Origin: Chloroflexota bacterium
GTDB lineage: Bacteria > Chloroflexota > Limnocylindria > Limnocylindrales > CSP1-4
Length of the DNA: 13,138 nucleotides
Assembly: GCA_005881055.1 (NCBI GenBank)
Contig: VBHW01000064.1
Coordinates: 1-13,138 of the forward strand
Reading direction: 5' to 3'
The notes under the pieces are model-generated. The model searched no databases and was not told the DNA's origin. It saw nothing but the letters and a program-made list of their open reading frames with translations. This document shows positions 1 through 6,406 of this stretch, in pieces (positions within the stretch are counted from its first letter, which is position 1; every line of letters begins with the position of its first letter). A program made the position numbers and the translations under genes.

Positions 1-968
1 TGGGCGAACGTCGTCGCCGGCGCCGGGTCCGTGTAGTCGTCCGCGGGAACGAACACCGCCTGGAGCGATGTGATCGAGCCCTTCTTCGTCGAGGTGATCC
101 GCTCCTGGAGGGCGGCCATCTCCGTCGCGAGGTTCGGCTGGTAGCCCACCGCCGACGGCATCCGGCCGAGAAGCGCGGAGACCTCCGAGCCGGCCTGCGT
201 GAACCGGAAGATGTTGTCGATGAACAGGAGGACGTCGCGGCCCTCCTCGTCGCGGAAGTACTCGGCCATCGTCAGGCCGGTCAGGCCCACTCGCTGGCGG
301 GCGCCCGGCGGCTCGTTCATCTGGCCGAAGACGAACGCGGTCTTCTCGATGACCCCCGACTCGGTCATCTCGTGGATGAGGTCGTTGCCCTCGCGGCTGC
401 GCTCGCCGACGCCGGAGAACACCGACACGCCGGCGTGCTCCTGGGCGACGTTCCGAATGAGCTCCTGGATGATGACCGTCTTGCCGACGCCGGCGCCGCC
501 GAAGATGCCGACCTTGCCGCCCTTCTTGAACGGGCAGATGAGGTCGATGATCTTCAGCCCCGTCTCGAAGACCTCGACGTCAGTCGTCTGCTGGTCGAAG
601 GCGGGCGCGGACCGGTGGATCGGCAGCGTCTTGCTCCGATCGACCGGGCCCTTGCCGTCGATCGGATTGCCGAGGACGTCGAAGACGCGGCCGAGCGTCA
701 CCTCCCCGACCGGCACGCTGATCGGGCCGCCGGTGTCCTTGGCGGACACGCCACGCGGAAGGCCGTCGGTCGTCGTCATCGCCACCGTGCGCACCCAGTT
801 GTTGCCGAGGTGCTGCTGGACCTCGACGGTGAGCGGCTCCCCGTCGCCGCGGTCGATCTCGACGGCGTTGAGGATCTCCGGCAGCTGGCCGGCCGGGAAG
901 TCGATGTCGACGACCGGTCCGGTGATCCTGATCACCTTGCCGGTCGCGTGTGCGGTGGCGGTTGCCAT
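1..968 (-). CDS. atpD: ATP synthase F1 subunit beta, N-terminal two-thirds
   Basis: The product is the catalytic subunit of F1. The gene starts at ATG 968 and runs off the left edge after 322 codons (full length about 465-480). I translated it by hand from the minus strand. The start is M-A-T-A-T-A-H-A-T-G-K-V, followed by the beta-barrel I-T-G-P-V-V-D-I-D-F (15-24). The Walker A motif is G-G-A-G-V-G-K-T (157-164), G-E-R-S-R-E-G (188-194) holds the catalytic Glu189, and L-L-F-I-D-N-I-F-R-F (247-256) is Walker B. A-L-L-G-R-M-P-S-A-V-G-Y-Q-P is at 265-278. The DELSEED region and C-terminus lie outside. D-L-I-C-P-F-K-K-G-G (142-151) replaces the proteobacterial L-L-A-P-Y type. GGAGGA lies 10 bases upstream of the ATG. 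atpC would be expected next, beyond the window. Confidence 0.98.
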   Translation of the reverse strand, partial: MATATAHATGKVIRITGPVVDIDFPAGQLPEILNAVEIDRGDGEPLTVEVQQHLGNNWVRTVAMTTTDGLPRGVSAKDTGGPISVPVGEVTLGRVFDVLGNPIDGKGPVDRSKTLPIHRSAPAFDQQTTDVEVFETGLKIIDLICPFKKGGKVGIFGGAGVGKTVIIQELIRNVAQEHAGVSVFSGVGERSREGNDLIHEMTESGVIEKTAFVFGQMNEPPGARQRVGLTGLTMAEYFRDEEGRDVLLFIDNIFRFTQAGSEVSALLGRMPSAVGYQPNLATEMAALQERITSTKKGSITSLQAVFVPADDYTDPAPATTFA

Positions 969-975
969 CGGTCGT

Positions 976-990
976 CGGTCCTCCGTGTCG
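976..990 (-). promoter_or_regulatory. Ribosome-binding context of atpD, identical to that of atpA
   Basis: The minus strand reads CGACACGGAGGACCG, with GGAGGA 10 bases before the atpD ATG. The same 15 bases occur at 3474-3488 upstream of atpA. The two surrounding gaps are otherwise unrelated, so the match is notable. It may equalise translation of alpha and beta, which are needed in equal numbers. Confidence 0.65.
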
Positions 991-1030
991 TACGCGGTCG
1001 GGGTGGGCCCGCGTGGGCTCGGCCCTGCCT

Positions 1031-1051
1031 GCGCGGCCGCATCGGCCGCGC
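1031..1051 (-). other. GC-rich hairpin between atpG and atpD
   Basis: GCGCGGCC (1031-1038) and GGCCGCGC (1044-1051) form a perfect 8-bp stem around a 5-base loop; a few further pairs can extend it past two mismatches. It sits in the 97-base atpG-atpD gap, 15 bases after the atpG stop. No T-run follows, so a full terminator is unlikely. It may shield the upstream message from 3' decay or tune the atpD:atpG ratio (three beta per gamma). Confidence 0.6.
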
Positions 1052-1065
1052 CTGCGGCCCGGGCC

Positions 1066-1917
1066 TCAGCCTCGCTGGGCCCCGGTCGCGATCTCGATCA
1101 TCTCGCGGGTGATGTTGGCCTGGCGCACCTTGTTGTACGACAGGGTCAGGTCCTCGATGAGCTCCTCGGCATTCTCGGTCGCGTTCTTCATCGCGACCAT
1201 CCGGCTCGACTCCTCGCTCGCCTTGCTCTCGAGCACGGCCTGGTAGAGCCTCGTCGCGATGTACCGCGGCAGGAGCTGCTCGAGGAGCTGCCCGGCCGCC
1301 GGCTCGATGATGAACTGGTTGCCCGGGACGAGCGAGTCCTCCTTCGGCTCGATCGGCAGGAGCCCCGTCATCGTCGGCCGCTGGACGAGGGTCGAGACGA
1401 AGCGGCTGAAGACGACGTCCACGCGCGCGGTCTCGCCCGACAGGAAATCCTCGGAGATGAGCCGGGCGAGGGGCAGGATGTCGGCGAACGTCGGCCGGTC
1501 CCCGTAGCCGCTGAAGTGGGCCTCGAGCGGCACGCGCGCCCGCCGCATCGCGTCGCGTCCCTTCCGCCCGACCGTCACGACCGCGATGTCGCCGGGATGC
1601 TCGGTGATCTCGCGCGCCGCGAACCGGATCGTGTTCGTGTTCAGCGGCCCGGCCAGCCCGCGGTCCGTCGTGAACAGGACGAGGAGCCGGCGGCCGCCCT
1701 CCTTCCCGGCCGTGAGGAGCGGGTGCGCCTCCCCGCCGAGCACCGCGGCGACGTCGGCGATCACCTCGTCGATCGCGTCGCTGTAGGGTCGCGCGGAGAG
1801 CGTGGCGTCCTGGGCGCGCCGGAGCTTCGACGCGGCGACGAACTGCATCGCTCTCGTGATCTGCTTGATGTTCCGGACGGCGGCGATGCGCCGCCGGATG
1901 TCTCGCTGGCTTGCCAT
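1066..1917 (-). CDS. atpG: ATP synthase F1 subunit gamma
   Basis: The product is the 283-residue central rotor shaft that turns inside alpha3beta3 and couples to the c-ring. The N-terminal helix carries the family hallmark I-R-R-R-I-A-A-V-R-N-I-K-Q-I-T-R-A-M (7-24), followed by V-A-A-S-K-L-R-R-A-Q. The C-terminal helix has S-R-M-V-A-M-K-N-A-T-E-N-A and then Y-N-K-V-R-Q-A-x-I-T-R-E-(M/I)-x-E-I, as expected. The length is normal, so no regulatory insertion is present. It starts at ATG 1917, 18 bases after atpA, with GGGAGAG upstream. It ends in TGA at 1066-1068, followed by an unusually long structured gap before atpD. Confidence 0.97.
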   Translation of the reverse strand: MASQRDIRRRIAAVRNIKQITRAMQFVAASKLRRAQDATLSARPYSDAIDEVIADVAAVLGGEAHPLLTAGKEGGRRLLVLFTTDRGLAGPLNTNTIRFAAREITEHPGDIAVVTVGRKGRDAMRRARVPLEAHFSGYGDRPTFADILPLARLISEDFLSGETARVDVVFSRFVSTLVQRPTMTGLLPIEPKEDSLVPGNQFIIEPAAGQLLEQLLPRYIATRLYQAVLESKASEESSRMVAMKNATENAEELIEDLTLSYNKVRQANITREMIEIATGAQRG

Positions 1918-1935
1918 GCGGTTCCGGCTCTCCCG

Positions 1936-3465
1936 TCAGACGAAGGCTTCGCGGTAGGCCGCGACCGCCTCGTCGAGGGCCTTGGCGCTCTCATCCGTCA
2001 TGTCGCCGGACGCCGCGAGGTCCTTGAGGATGTCGGGGCGTTCGGTGTCGAGGAAGCGGTAGAGGCCGGATTCGAACTCCTTGACGCGGGGCGTCGGGAT
2101 GTCGTCGAGCTGGCCCTTCGTCGCGGTGTAGAGGATCGCGACCTGCTTCTCGACCGAGAGCGGCTCGTACTGGGGCTGCTTGATGACCTCCGACAGCTTC
2201 TCGCCGCGGGTGAGCTGGTCGCGGGTCGCCTTGTCGAGGTCGCTCGCGAACTGGGCGAACGCCGCCAGCGCGCGGTACTGGGCGAGGTCGAGCTTGAGCG
2301 GCCCGGCGACCTTCTTCATCGCCTTGATCTGCGCCGCCGAGCCCACCCGGCTGACGGAGATGCCGATGTTGAGCGCGGGTCGCTGGCCAGCGTTGAAGAG
2401 GTCCGTCTCGAGGAAGATCTGCCCGTCCGTGATCGAGATGACGTTCGTCGGGATGTACGCCGACACGTCGCCGGCCTGCGTCTCGATGACCGGGAGGGCG
2501 GTGAGCGATCCCCCGCCGTTCGCCATGGACAGGCGGGCCGCCCGCTCGAGCAGGCGACTATGGAGATAGAACACGTCGCCGGGATACGCCTCCCGACCGG
2601 GCGGGCGCCGGAGGAGGAGCGACATCTCGCGGTAGGCCCAGGCGTGCTTCGAGAGGTCGTCGTACACGCACAGCGCGTCCTTCACGGTGGCGCCCTCGAG
2701 CTGGACGCCCTCCTCCATGACCTCCTCGCCCATCGTGACGCCGGCGTACGGCGCGAGGTACTGGAGCGGGGCCGGCTCTTCGGCGCCGGCGACGACCACG
2801 ATCGTGTGGTCCATCGCGCCGTGCCGCTCGAGGATCGCCACGGTCGTGGCGACCGTCGACAGCTTCTGCCCGATTGCGACGTAGATGCAGACGAGGCCCT
2901 TCCCCTTCTGGTTGATGATCGTGTCGATCGCGATCGCGGTCTTGCCCGTCTGGCGGTCGCCGATGATGAGCTCGCGCTGGCCGCGTCCGATGGGGATGAG
3001 CGCGTCGATCGCCTTGATGCCGGTCTGCACGGGCGTGTCGACCGACTGGCGGACGATGACGCCCGGCGCGATCCGCTCGACTGGCCGCGTCCGCTTCGCG
3101 GCGATCGGGCCCTTGTCGTCGAGCGGGCGTCCGAGCGGGTCCACGACCCGCCCGAGCAGCGCCTGGCCGACCGGCACCTCGACGACCCGGCCGGTCGTCT
3201 TGACGGTGTCGCCCTCCTTGATGCCCTCGGCGTTGCCCAGGATGACGGCGCCGACCGTCTCCTCCTCGAGGTTGAGCGCCATTCCGCGGACGCCGCCGGG
3301 GAACTCGAGGAGCTCGGACGCGAGCGCCCCATCGAGGCCGTAGATGTGCGCGATGCCGTCGCCGACCTCGACGACGGTGCCCACGCTCCGGGTCTCGACC
3401 GCCGCGTCGAACGCGTCGATCTCGGACTTGAGGATGGTCGTGATCTCGTCTGAGCGGATGGCCAT
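1936..3465 (-). CDS. atpA: ATP synthase F1 subunit alpha
   Basis: The product is the 509-residue non-catalytic nucleotide-binding subunit of the F1 head. The N-terminal beta-barrel (about 25-95) has V-G-D-G-I-A-H-I-Y-G-L. The Walker A motif is G-D-R-Q-T-G-K-T (169-176). R-R-P-P-G-R-E-A-Y-P-G-D-V-F-Y (286-300) and S-R-V-G-S-A-A-Q (372-379, Arg finger R373) are intact. Between M-G-E (245-247) and Y-D-D (268-270) there are about 20 residues where well-known alpha subunits have about 12, an apparent insertion of around eight. ATG 3465 is preceded by GGAGGACCGGAGAG, and the 15 bases at 3474-3488 also occur exactly before atpD. The gene ends 18 bases before atpG. Confidence 0.98.
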   Translation of the reverse strand: MAIRSDEITTILKSEIDAFDAAVETRSVGTVVEVGDGIAHIYGLDGALASELLEFPGGVRGMALNLEEETVGAVILGNAEGIKEGDTVKTTGRVVEVPVGQALLGRVVDPLGRPLDDKGPIAAKRTRPVERIAPGVIVRQSVDTPVQTGIKAIDALIPIGRGQRELIIGDRQTGKTAIAIDTIINQKGKGLVCIYVAIGQKLSTVATTVAILERHGAMDHTIVVVAGAEEPAPLQYLAPYAGVTMGEEVMEEGVQLEGATVKDALCVYDDLSKHAWAYREMSLLLRRPPGREAYPGDVFYLHSRLLERAARLSMANGGGSLTALPVIETQAGDVSAYIPTNVISITDGQIFLETDLFNAGQRPALNIGISVSRVGSAAQIKAMKKVAGPLKLDLAQYRALAAFAQFASDLDKATRDQLTRGEKLSEVIKQPQYEPLSVEKQVAILYTATKGQLDDIPTPRVKEFESGLYRFLDTERPDILKDLAASGDMTDESAKALDEAVAAYREAFV

Positions 3466-3508
3466 GGTCTCTCCGGTCCTCCGTGTCGGGCGGCCCGTTG
3501 GTTCTTTA

Positions 3509-3535
3509 CGCCCGGGTTCTGTGCGCCCGGGTTCT
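3509..3535. repeat. 12-base tandem repeat at the atpH-atpA junction
   Basis: The 12-mer CGCCCGGGTTCT occurs at 3509-3520 and again at 3524-3535 with a 15-base period; a partial third unit (ACGCCCG) follows at 3538-3544. The second copy overlaps the atpH stop. Each copy contains the palindrome CCCGGG. It looks like a slippage duplication in the 68-base junction; no function is evident. Confidence 0.7.
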
Positions 3536-4076
3536 AGACGCCCGCCACGAGCTGTTCACGGAGCCGCTCGAGGCGACCCCGCACGCTTGCATCGATCATC
3601 TTGTCGCCGACCCGGACGATGATCCCGCCGATCAGGGCGGGGTCGACCTCCGCGGTCAGCCTGACGTCGCTCTTCGTCATCGCCTCGACCCGGTCGCGCA
3701 CCCGGTCCAGCTCCTCGTCGCTCAGGGGCGCCGCGCTCGTGACGGTCGCCGCGACGACGCCCCTCGACTCGTCGACGAGCCGGCCGAAGTGCTCCGTGAC
3801 GGCCGGCAGGGCATCCATGCGGCCTCGCCGGGACAGGATCCGGACGAGATTGACCGCCGGGCGCGATGCCTTGTCGCCCATGAGCCGGCCGATGACCGCC
3901 TCGCGCTCGGCGAGCGGAACGGCAGGGCTGTCGACGACGCGCGCGACGCGCTCGTCGGCCATCACCTCGGTCGCCGCCCGCAGGTCGGCATGCCAGCGGT
4001 CGACGGTCCCGTCGCGCGTCGCCAGCTCGAAGGCTGCCTCTGCGTAGCGGCGGGCAACGGGCGTCGGTCGGGGCAT
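3534..4076 (-). CDS. atpH: ATP synthase F1 subunit delta
   Basis: The product is a 180-residue stator subunit linking the b stalk to the top of the alpha3beta3 head; the length is normal. The N-terminus A-R-R-Y-A-E-A-A-F-E-L-A (8-19) is the usual first helix of the six-helix bundle. The C-terminal part contains the family motif D-P-A-L-I-G-G-I-I-V-R-V-G-D-K-M-I-D-A-S-V (about 144-164). It starts at ATG 4076 with GAGGAC about 9 bases upstream inside the atpF end region. It ends in TAG at 3534-3536, and the last bases are part of a short tandem repeat running into the gap before atpA. Confidence 0.96.
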   Translation of the reverse strand: MPRPTPVARRYAEAAFELATRDGTVDRWHADLRAATEVMADERVARVVDSPAVPLAEREAVIGRLMGDKASRPAVNLVRILSRRGRMDALPAVTEHFGRLVDESRGVVAATVTSAAPLSDEELDRVRDRVEAMTKSDVRLTAEVDPALIGGIIVRVGDKMIDASVRGRLERLREQLVAGV

Positions 4077-4086
4077 CGGTCCGTCC

Positions 4087-4659
4087 TCAGCTCCGCTTTC
4101 CGGGTGCGCCGGTCTCGCGCAGGAACTCCTCGACGAGCCGGCGCTGCCGCTCGCCGGTCATCTCCTCGCGGAGGACCCTGCCGGCGGCCGTGAGCGCGAG
4201 GTCGGCGACCTCCGCCCGGAGCTCACCGACGGCACGCTGCTTCTCGGCCTCGATCTCGGCCGCGGCCTGCTCGCGCAGCCGCTCGAGCTCGGCCTTCGTC
4301 GCGGCGATGTCCGCGTCCCGGGTCTCCTGCGCGACCCGCTGCGCCCGATCGAGGATGTCGCGCGCCTCGCGGCGGGCCTCCTGGAGCGTGGCGATCCGAT
4401 CGGCCTCGGCCCGCTCGCGATCCTGGCGGGCCTGCTCGGCATCGCGCAGTCCCTGCTCGATCCGCTCGCGTCGCTCGTTGAGCATCCGGCGGACCGTGCT
4501 CCCGAACAGCAGGTTGAGGATGACGGCGAACACGATGAAGTTGAGCGACGACACGACGATCCAGAACAGGTTGATCGCCAGGCCGCCGCTGGTCTCCTCG
4601 GCCGCGAGCGCACCGAGCGCGTCGCTGGACAGGCCACCGGCGATCGCAAGCAGGTCCAC
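4087..4659 (-). CDS. atpF: ATP synthase F0 subunit b
   Basis: The product is the peripheral stalk subunit, of 190 residues including about 27 residues before the membrane, somewhat long for the family (150-180). A single TM segment lies at about 28-52 (N-L-F-W-I-V-V-S-S-L-N-F-I-V-F). It is followed by a long, highly charged coiled coil (about 56-165) rich in Arg, Glu and Ala, with R-R-M-L-N-E-R-R-E-R-I at its start. The C-terminus would contact the delta subunit. The start is GTG at 4659 with only a weak Shine-Dalgarno match, and no ATG lies near the N-terminus; coupling to atpE, 24 bases upstream, is likely. The stop is 10 bases before the atpH ATG, so the atpH ribosome-binding site overlaps the end of this gene. 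Confidence 0.95.
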   Translation of the reverse strand: MDLLAIAGGLSSDALGALAAEETSGGLAINLFWIVVSSLNFIVFAVILNLLFGSTVRRMLNERRERIEQGLRDAEQARQDRERAEADRIATLQEARREARDILDRAQRVAQETRDADIAATKAELERLREQAAAEIEAEKQRAVGELRAEVADLALTAAGRVLREEMTGERQRRLVEEFLRETGAPGKRS

Positions 4660-4683
4660 GGTCGGCGTTCCGGAGCGGGCCGG

Positions 4684-4896
4684 CTACTTGAGGACGATCG
4701 CGAGGATCGCGACGACGATCGCGAGGACGCCGAGGCCCTCGGCGAACGCCGCGCCGAGGATGAACTGGGCCCGGATGCTCGGTGTCGCGTCCGGGTTGCG
4801 GCCGATTGCCGACGCCGCGAGGCCGGTTAGGATGCCGATGCCGATGCCCGGTCCGATGACCCCGAGGGCGGCGAGTCCCGCGCCGATGTGCTCCAT
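4684..4896 (-). CDS. atpE: ATP synthase F0 subunit c
   Basis: The product is a 70-residue hairpin of two TM helices, the monomer of the rotary c-ring. Helix 1 is Gly-rich (G-P-G-I-G-I-G, 15-21), the polar loop is G-R-N-P-D (32-36), and helix 2 carries the ion-binding Glu53 in A-F-A-E-G-L-G. Helix 1 has Ile where sodium-type rings have Gln, and Glu53 is followed by Gly rather than Ser/Thr, so proton coupling is predicted. The frame opens at ATG 4935, but those 13 extra residues (five consecutive Arg) are unlike any c subunit. ATG 4896 has AAGGAGG 9 bases upstream and gives the normal length. The stop is TAG at 4684, 24 bases before atpF. Confidence 0.97.
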   Translation of the reverse strand: MEHIGAGLAALGVIGPGIGIGILTGLAASAIGRNPDATPSIRAQFILGAAFAEGLGVLAIVVAILAIVLK

Positions 4897-5013
4897 GTGA
4901 TCGTTCCTCCTTCGTCGCCGGGTCGCGTCCGGCATTCCTCCACGCTGGCTGGGCGCCGACGAGCGCCTATCTGATGTGTCCGCGACCGATGAGTCTGCTG
5001 TTGCCTGGTCCGC
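4897..5013 (-). promoter_or_regulatory. atpB-atpE leader with strong RBS and possible hairpins
   Basis: This 117-base gap is the longest in the operon. It ends in AAGGAGG-AACGATCAC-ATG, the best ribosome-binding site in the operon, fitting the need for many c subunits per complex. Two short possible stems are visible: GGCGC/GCGCC around TCGTCG, and GCCGG/CCGGC around ACGCGAC. A second GGAGG immediately precedes the decoy ATG at 4935. In E. coli the atpB-atpE interval is a translation enhancer; a similar role here is inference. Confidence 0.5.
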
Positions 5014-6096
5014 TCAGTGGGCTCCGGCGGCGACCGGCGGCGCTCCGTGCGAGGGATCGAGCGCGTCGACGAGGTCCGCCGGCGGGTGCTCCTCGGTGTG
5101 ATGTGCCTCCACGGCGATGATCGTGTACATGAGCATGAGTGTCGAGAAGATGAGGGCCTGGACGAAGTTCAGCAGGAGCTCGAGCGCCAGCATCCCGATG
5201 GGGATGATCGCGATCGTCAGGGCCGTGATGACGCCGAGGGCGACCTCGCCGCCGAAGATGTTGCCGAAGAGTCGCATCGACAGCGTGACCGGCTTGATGA
5301 ACTCGAGCATGAGCTCGATGAGGCCGACGAACAGGTCGATCACCCCCGCGCCGATGCCCTGCCTGAACCCGCTCAGCAGGTAGCCGCGCAGCCCGAGCGC
5401 GCGGATCCCCTGGAAGTTGAAGTAGACGAACGTGACGAGCGCCAACCCGATCGTGACGTTCACGTCGCTCGTCGGCGCCCGCAGCTCCTCGAACTTGCCG
5501 AAGATCGGGATGAGGCCGCTCCAGTTCGAGAAGAGGATGAACAGGAAGAAGGCCGCGAACAGGGGGACGTGCCGCGCGGCGGACGGGCCGCCGAGGGAGA
5601 TCGCCCAGTTCTCGAGCGACTCGTACGCAAACTCGACGATGTTCTGCCGGCCGCCTGGGATGAGGGCCGTGCCGCGGGTCGCCAGGAAGACGGCGACGAG
5701 CACGACGAGGATGACGAGCCACGTCGTGAAGATGGGAGCGGAGATGCTCGGATGGTTGAAGATGATCGCGCCGGCGGGCACGGGATCGGACGGCGCGAAG
5801 TCCCAAACCACGTGCGGTGCAGGCAGCTCGAGGTTCGCCGTGATGAGGTCGCCGATGCCGGTGATGCGCTGCCCGGGCTCGCCCTTCGGGAACGGAGGGA
5901 TGACGATGAAGGCGAGGACGTCGATGGCGACGACGGCGACGAGGAGGGCGATGACGTTGCGGCGGGTCTGCCGGCGTGGTGCCCCGCCCTCGGCGGCGCC
6001 CGGCGCGACGTCGGCGGGTGTCGTGCCCGCGCCGGGCGATCCGGTCGTTTTGCCGGTCGTTGCGCTCAGGTCGCTCGGCACGCTCGCTCCACACAC
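5014..6096 (-). CDS. atpB: ATP synthase F0 subunit a
   Basis: The product is the membrane stator subunit that forms the two proton half-channels facing the c-ring. The frame gives 360 residues, longer than the usual 240-290 because of a hydrophilic N-terminal extension of about 46 residues rich in Gly, Ala, Pro and Thr, and a His/Pro-rich tail. TM1 is about residues 47-67, and five further hydrophobic segments lie between 120 and 330. The motif K-P-V-T-L-S-M-R-L-F-G-N-I-F-G-G-E (268-284) contains the essential Arg275; Q313 in L-N-F-V-Q-A is also typical. The start is uncertain: GTG 6096 lies against a strong hairpin, while the in-frame GTG at 6081 (V6) has GGAG 5 bases upstream and sits clear of it. 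The gene follows atpZ and precedes atpE by 117 bases. Confidence 0.95.
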   Translation of the reverse strand: MCGASVPSDLSATTGKTTGSPGAGTTPADVAPGAAEGGAPRRQTRRNVIALLVAVVAIDVLAFIVIPPFPKGEPGQRITGIGDLITANLELPAPHVVWDFAPSDPVPAGAIIFNHPSISAPIFTTWLVILVVLVAVFLATRGTALIPGGRQNIVEFAYESLENWAISLGGPSAARHVPLFAAFFLFILFSNWSGLIPIFGKFEELRAPTSDVNVTIGLALVTFVYFNFQGIRALGLRGYLLSGFRQGIGAGVIDLFVGLIELMLEFIKPVTLSMRLFGNIFGGEVALGVITALTIAIIPIGMLALELLLNFVQALIFSTLMLMYTIIAVEAHHTEEHPPADLVDALDPSHGAPPVAAGAH

Positions 6097-6098
6097 AG

Positions 6099-6122
6099 GA
6101 GCGCGGCGAAATCGCCGCGCTC
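6099..6122 (-). other. Perfect 11-bp inverted repeat just before the atpB start
   Basis: GAGCGCGGCGA (6099-6109) is mirrored exactly by TCGCCGCGCTC (6112-6122) with two bases between; in RNA this would be a 10-bp stem with a 4-base loop. It ends 2 bases before the GTG at 6096, so it would cover that codon's ribosome-binding region. The flanks carry GGAGCGAGGCGAGCG-like sequence, reminiscent of REP-type dispersed palindromes. Whether it recurs in the genome cannot be judged here. Confidence 0.7.
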
Positions 6123-6141
6123 GCCTCGCTCCGTTCCCGGG

Positions 6142-6164
6142 CCGGTTCGCTTCAATCGAACCGG
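6142..6164 (-). other. Hairpin spanning the atpZ stop codon
   Basis: CCGGTTCG and its exact reverse complement CGAACCGG form an 8-bp stem around a 7-base loop that contains the atpZ TGA stop. No T-run follows on the transcript, so it is not a canonical terminator. It could attenuate, pause or stabilise the message, and together with the next hairpin it separates atpZ from the structural subunit genes. Confidence 0.55.
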
Positions 6165-6373
6165 GCGAGGAACCTCGTGACCAGCCTGTACATCGCCCGG
6201 GCCCCGATCGCCGCTCCCGCGAGGAAGCCGACGATCGTCAGGATGGGAAGGGACCCGAGCTGCTTGTCGATCCAGTATCCCCCGAGGGCACCGAGCAGGG
6301 TGGCTACCAGGAGGACGAACCCGATCTCGGAGAAGAGGGCGAGATACGCTCCCGCCTGACCGGGCTCGGTCAT
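6152..6373 (-). CDS. atpZ: AtpZ/AtpI-family small membrane protein of the ATP synthase operon
   Basis: The product is a protein of 73 residues with two hydrophobic segments (about residues 9-31 and 38-60 from the ATG), split by G-G-Y-W-I-D-K-Q-L-G. The G-x-x-x-D signature before the second helix is typical of the AtpZ/AtpI family (ATPase_gene1), encoded first in many atp operons and linked to Mg2+ handling or c-ring assembly. An in-frame GTG lies two codons upstream (6379). I chose ATG 6373 because CAGGG sits about 5 bases before it and would overlap the GTG. The stop TGA (6152-6154) lies in the loop of a hairpin. Position directly ahead of atpB supports the call more strongly than sequence, because the family is poorly conserved. 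Confidence 0.8.
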   Translation of the reverse strand: MTEPGQAGAYLALFSEIGFVLLVATLLGALGGYWIDKQLGSLPILTIVGFLAGAAIGARAMYRLVTRFLARFD

Positions 6374-6396
6374 GGGCACCCTGACAAAGCCGCCGG

Positions 6397-6405
6397 AGTA
6401 TAGCA
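6397..6405 (-). promoter_or_regulatory. Extended -10 promoter for the ATP synthase operon
   Basis: The minus strand reads TGC-TATACT: a TGn extension plus a five-of-six match to TATAAT, conspicuous in this GC-rich DNA. It lies between the stop of gene B and the start of atpZ, with the ATG at 6373 about 24 bases downstream, leaving a leader of roughly 15-20 bases. No good -35 hexamer is seen 16-18 bases upstream, which fits extended -10 promoters. It would let the atp operon be expressed independently of the surface-protein genes. Confidence 0.6.
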
Positions 6406-6406
6406 G

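Noticed and set aside
199..3453. A 1084-codon open frame on the + strand opposite atpD, atpG and atpA
   Set aside because: The minus strand encodes three conserved ATP synthase subunits throughout; the + frame is a compositional shadow of GC-rich codons, full of Arg/Asp/Leu runs with no domain.
3466..3533. A short peptide gene or CRISPR-like unit in the atpH-atpA gap
   Set aside because: Only two full 12-base copies exist, with no spacers and no start with a ribosome-binding site; it is a simple tandem duplication.
4897..4935. Upstream ATG giving a 13-residue longer AtpE
   Set aside because: The extension with R-R-R-R-R is foreign to c subunits, and the GGAGG there is too close to that ATG; kept only as a possible regulatory decoy.
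4967..6094. A 375-codon minus-strand frame overlapping atpB
   Set aside because: It is Arg/Pro/His-rich and lies in the frame next to the well-conserved AtpB sequence.
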